Under the pieces are notes generated by a model that made no database searches, was not told the origin of the DNA, and saw only the letters and a program-made list of their open reading frames with translations. From Gordonia sp. (in: high G+C Gram-positive bacteria) (GTDB taxonomy: Bacteria > Actinomycetota > Actinomycetes > Mycobacteriales > Mycobacteriaceae): a stretch of DNA of 6,687 nucleotides. The position numbers and the translations under genes are program-made. Positions 4,025 to 6,687 of the stretch are shown here, one piece after another (positions within the stretch are counted from its first letter, which is position 1; each line of letters begins with the position of its first letter). The stretch lies in the NCBI GenBank assembly GCA_030152405.1, contig JASLJL010000030.1, forward strand, positions 1 through 6,687, read 5' to 3'.

Positions 4025-6687
4025 TTACCCGATCACACTACGCAACGCGCGAACGGCCACCGACAGCGTGGCGATGTCCCACCGATCCGCCGAGGTCAGC
4101 TCTTCGAGAGTGCTCCCTGCTCGCTGGAGCAGCGCGGTGCGGGCCGACGACCACTCGGCGATCTTCTGCTCCGACGTCTCGTCGGGTTCGCTCATCGCCA
4201 GGATCGATCCGGTGAGACCGCGGAGAACCGCGATCAGATCATCGTGGAGCGCCACCCGAGCGAGCAGATTCCACCGGTCGCCGTGTTCGAGACCGTCGAC
4301 GGCGGTGATCAGCCGATCGATGCCGAAGTGATCGAGCACCGCGAACAGCAGGTCGCCCACCTCGTCGGGATCGCGGTCCTCGATCTCGGCGAGATCGTGG
4401 ACGTCCAGTAGATGCACGCGGAACGGCGCCTCGGCCACCGTTCGCGCCAACTGCGGGTCGGCGCCGACCGCCACGTACTCGGAGACCGTCGCCTCGACCG
4501 TCTCCGCGCTCGCCCGGCGCAGCCACTCCCCGAGTCGCGGCGCGAGGACGGACACGTCGTTGTATCGGGTGGCCTCCGCCGCGATCGCCAATGGCTGCGG
4601 CCGATGTGCGAGGAGCCACCGAGACGAGGTGGCGAGCAGCCTGCGGATCCGTGCCGTCATGGCGTCGCCGTCCGCTGCCGGGATCCGTTGTGCGCGTATC
4701 TCTCCGATGGTCGCGCTGAGGCCGAACACGTCGTCGGCGACGACGAAACCGCGTGCGCCCTCGCCGGTGTCGGCTCCGGTCGACTCGGCGATCGTCAGCA
4801 GGTGTCCGATCCCGCCGTCGTCGACGATCTGATTCACCAGACACGTGGTGACGATCTCGCGTCGCAGGCGATGCGTGGCGACGCCCTCGGCGAACCGATC
4901 GCGGATCGCCTGCGGGAAGTAGGCGGCGGCCATCGGCAGGAACAGATCGTTGTCGGGCAGGTTGGAGGCCAGCAGCCGGCCCTTGGTCAGCAGCTTCACA
5001 TGCGCCATCACCGTCGCCAGTTCAGGGCTGGTGAGGCCGCGACCGAGGTCGCTCGCTCGACGCGCCCGCAGCTGAGCGGGCGTCGGGAGCGCCTCGAGCG
5101 CCAGGTCGACGCCTGCATTCGCGAGCTCGTCGAGAATGCGGGCGTGCAGTTCGACGTCGTCGTCCGACGTGCCGCGCGCAACCCCGAGCTCGGCGTTCTG
5201 TGCGATGTTGTCGGCGAGGACGAGGTCCGCGACGTCGTCGGTCATCGACTCCAGGAAGCTGACACGCTCGTCGACGTCCAGGGCGCCCGACGCGATCTGC
5301 GAGTCGAGGAGCACCTTGATGTTGACTTCGTGGTCGGAGCAGTCGACGCCCGCCGAGTTGTCGAGCGCGTCGCTGTTGATCCGCACCCCGGCGAGATCGG
5401 CCTCGATCCGGCCGTGTTCGGTGACGCCGAGGTTGCCGCCTTCACCGACGACCTTGACACGCAGCTGAGCGCCGGTGACGCGGATCGGGTCGTTGGCCTT
5501 GTCGCCCACATCCGCGTCGGCCTCGTCCGAGGCCTTCACGTACGTGCCGATCCCGCCGTTGAACAGGAGGTCGGCGGGGGCGAGCAGCACACTGCGGATC
5601 AGGTCGGGAGGCGACAGCTCGGTGACGTCGTCGGCCAGACCGAGCGCGGTGCGCATCTGCGCACTCACCGGTATCGACTTCACGTCGCGCGGCCACACTC
5701 CGCCGCCCGCCGAGATCAGAGAGGTGTCGTAGTCGGCCCACGACGACCGGGGCAGGCGGAAGAGCCGTTCGCGTTCGACGTACGACGTGGCCGCATCCGG
5801 AGTCGGGTCGACGAAGACGTGTCGGTGATCGAAGGCGGCGACCAACCGCGTGTGGCGGGAGGCGAGCATGCCGTTGCCGAAGACGTCGCCACTCATGTCG
5901 CCGACCGCGACGGCGGTGAAGTCCTCGGTCTGAACGTCGACGCCCATCTCCCAGAAGTGGCGTTTCACCGACTCCCACGCGCCTCGCGCCGTGATGCCCA
6001 TGGCCTTGTGGTCGTACCCGACGGACCCGCCGGACGCGAAGGCGTCGCCGAGCCAGAAGTCGTAGTGGTCCGACACGTCGTTGGCGATGTCGGAGAACGA
6101 CGCGGTGCCCTTGTCGGCGGCGACCACCAGGTAGGGGTCGTCGCCGTCGCGCCGGACCACTCTCGGCGGATGGAGAACGGCGCCCGTGGCGGTGTCGAGG
6201 TCGTCGGTCAGCTGCAGGAGCGACGCGATGAACGCCCGGTAGCACTCGATGCCCTCCTCGCGAGTGGCCGGTCCGCCGCGCACCACGAAGCCGCCCTTGG
6301 CGCCGACGGGCACGATCACCGCGTTCTTGACGGCCTGCGCCTTCACCAGCCCGAGGATCTCGGTGCGGAAGTCCTCCACCCGGTCCGACCATCGGAGTCC
6401 GCCGCGCGCGACGTCGCCGAACCGCAGGTGGACGCCTTCGACGAGCGGCGAATGGACGAAGATCTCGTACTTGGGGCGTGGTTGCGGCGCATATGCGAGG
6501 TCGCCGGTCCGGAGTTTCATCGCGATCGTCGGTCGCGTCCAGCCGTCCGCCTCGATGTAGAACGTGGTGCGCAGCGTGGCGCGCACGGTGGCCGCGAGTG
6601 CGGAGACGACGCGGTCGGCGTCCAGACTGAGGATCCCCGCGATGTGCTCGTCGAGTCGAGCGGACGCCTCCCGGCGACGATCGTCGA
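4025..6687 (-). CDS. gdh: Large NAD-dependent glutamate dehydrogenase, N-terminal part beyond window edge
   Basis: This enzyme converts glutamate and NAD+ to 2-oxoglutarate, ammonia and NADH. The reading frame is open from the right edge to TAA (4027-4025): 887 codons of a protein usually about 1,600 residues in this class (GDH180, Rv2476c-like), so the regulatory N-terminal half is outside. The GTG at 6586 is internal, since the frame continues upstream with REASARLDEHIAGILSLDADR. Numbering from the first full codon in the window, the catalytic domain shows GGLRWSDR (95-102), VKAQAVK (114-120), VGAKGGF (127-133) and ADKGTASFSDIAN (190-202), carrying the lysines expected for glutamate binding and catalysis. 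NAD-binding AVGDMSGDVFGNGML (260-274) and VVGEGGNLG (412-420) follow. The helical C-terminal domain fills the rest. In mycobacteria this enzyme is inhibited by GarA (family knowledge). It heads a three-gene operon. Intact over the visible part. Confidence 0.95.
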   Translation of the reverse strand, partial: DDRRREASARLDEHIAGILSLDADRVVSALAATVRATLRTTFYIEADGWTRPTIAMKLRTGDLAYAPQPRPKYEIFVHSPLVEGVHLRFGDVARGGLRWSDRVEDFRTEILGLVKAQAVKNAVIVPVGAKGGFVVRGGPATREEGIECYRAFIASLLQLTDDLDTATGAVLHPPRVVRRDGDDPYLVVAADKGTASFSDIANDVSDHYDFWLGDAFASGGSVGYDHKAMGITARGAWESVKRHFWEMGVDVQTEDFTAVAVGDMSGDVFGNGMLASRHTRLVAAFDHRHVFVDPTPDAATSYVERERLFRLPRSSWADYDTSLISAGGGVWPRDVKSIPVSAQMRTALGLADDVTELSPPDLIRSVLLAPADLLFNGGIGTYVKASDEADADVGDKANDPIRVTGAQLRVKVVGEGGNLGVTEHGRIEADLAGVRINSDALDNSAGVDCSDHEVNIKVLLDSQIASGALDVDERVSFLESMTDDVADLVLADNIAQNAELGVARGTSDDDVELHARILDELANAGVDLALEALPTPAQLRARRASDLGRGLTSPELATVMAHVKLLTKGRLLASNLPDNDLFLPMAAAYFPQAIRDRFAEGVATHRLRREIVTTCLVNQIVDDGGIGHLLTIAESTGADTGEGARGFVVADDVFGLSATIGEIRAQRIPAADGDAMTARIRRLLATSSRWLLAHRPQPLAIAAEATRYNDVSVLAPRLGEWLRRASAETVEATVSEYVAVGADPQLARTVAEAPFRVHLLDVHDLAEIEDRDPDEVGDLLFAVLDHFGIDRLITAVDGLEHGDRWNLLARVALHDDLIAVLRGLTGSILAMSEPDETSEQKIAEWSSARTALLQRAGSTLEELTSADRWDIATLSVAVRALRSVIG

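Noticed and set aside
5442..6392. 316-codon open frame inside gdh on the same strand
   Set aside because: It is an extremely Arg/Gly-rich out-of-frame translation of the conserved GDH catalytic domain, a composition artefact.
1..6687. Search for insertion sequences, attachment sites, CRISPR arrays, toxin-antitoxin pairs or defence genes
   Set aside because: No transposase or integrase motifs, no regularly spaced repeats and no tRNA fragments were seen. All long frames are accounted for by core metabolic or conserved hypothetical genes.

Overview
The window comes from a high-G+C actinobacterium. Gene content and order match the mycolic-acid group (Corynebacteriales/Mycobacteriales). The proteins look more like Gordonia or a close relative than Mycobacterium, but that finer placement is inference from protein character only. 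From memory, the order parallels the Mycobacterium tuberculosis stretch Rv2468c to Rv2476c: a DUF5130 protein, truncated haemoglobin GlbO, alpha-glucosidase AglA, a conserved hypothetical, a thioesterase and the large NAD-dependent glutamate dehydrogenase. It reads as an ordinary, conserved chromosomal core region. I see no mobile element, CRISPR array, phage gene, tRNA or rRNA.

Layout. Positions 1-618 hold two overlapping minus-strand genes: an 82-residue single-helix membrane protein, then a DUF5130 protein that runs off the left edge. Positions 619-759 are a divergent intergenic region with a 19-bp inverted repeat and a possible minus-strand promoter. Positions 760-2770 hold a plus-strand pair: glbO (group II truncated haemoglobin) and, 19 nt later, a GH13 alpha-glucosidase. 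Positions 2771-2783 are a 13-nt convergent gap whose flanking stop codons can pair in one hairpin. Positions 2784-6687 are a minus-strand operon: gdh (its 5' part lies beyond the right edge), a hotdog thioesterase 24 nt after it, and a 227-residue conserved hypothetical that overlaps the thioesterase gene by 4 nt (GTGA).

How the genes work together. GDH links glutamate to 2-oxoglutarate, at the crossing of nitrogen and carbon metabolism. The thioesterase and the uncharacterised protein are probably co-transcribed and translationally coupled, but a shared pathway with GDH is not shown. GlbO handles O2/NO/peroxide chemistry near the respiratory membrane, and AglA cleaves short alpha-glucans. 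Their pairing is positional, with no known mechanistic link. No clearly novel system is evident. The least understood parts are the membrane protein/DUF5130 pair and the 227-residue protein.
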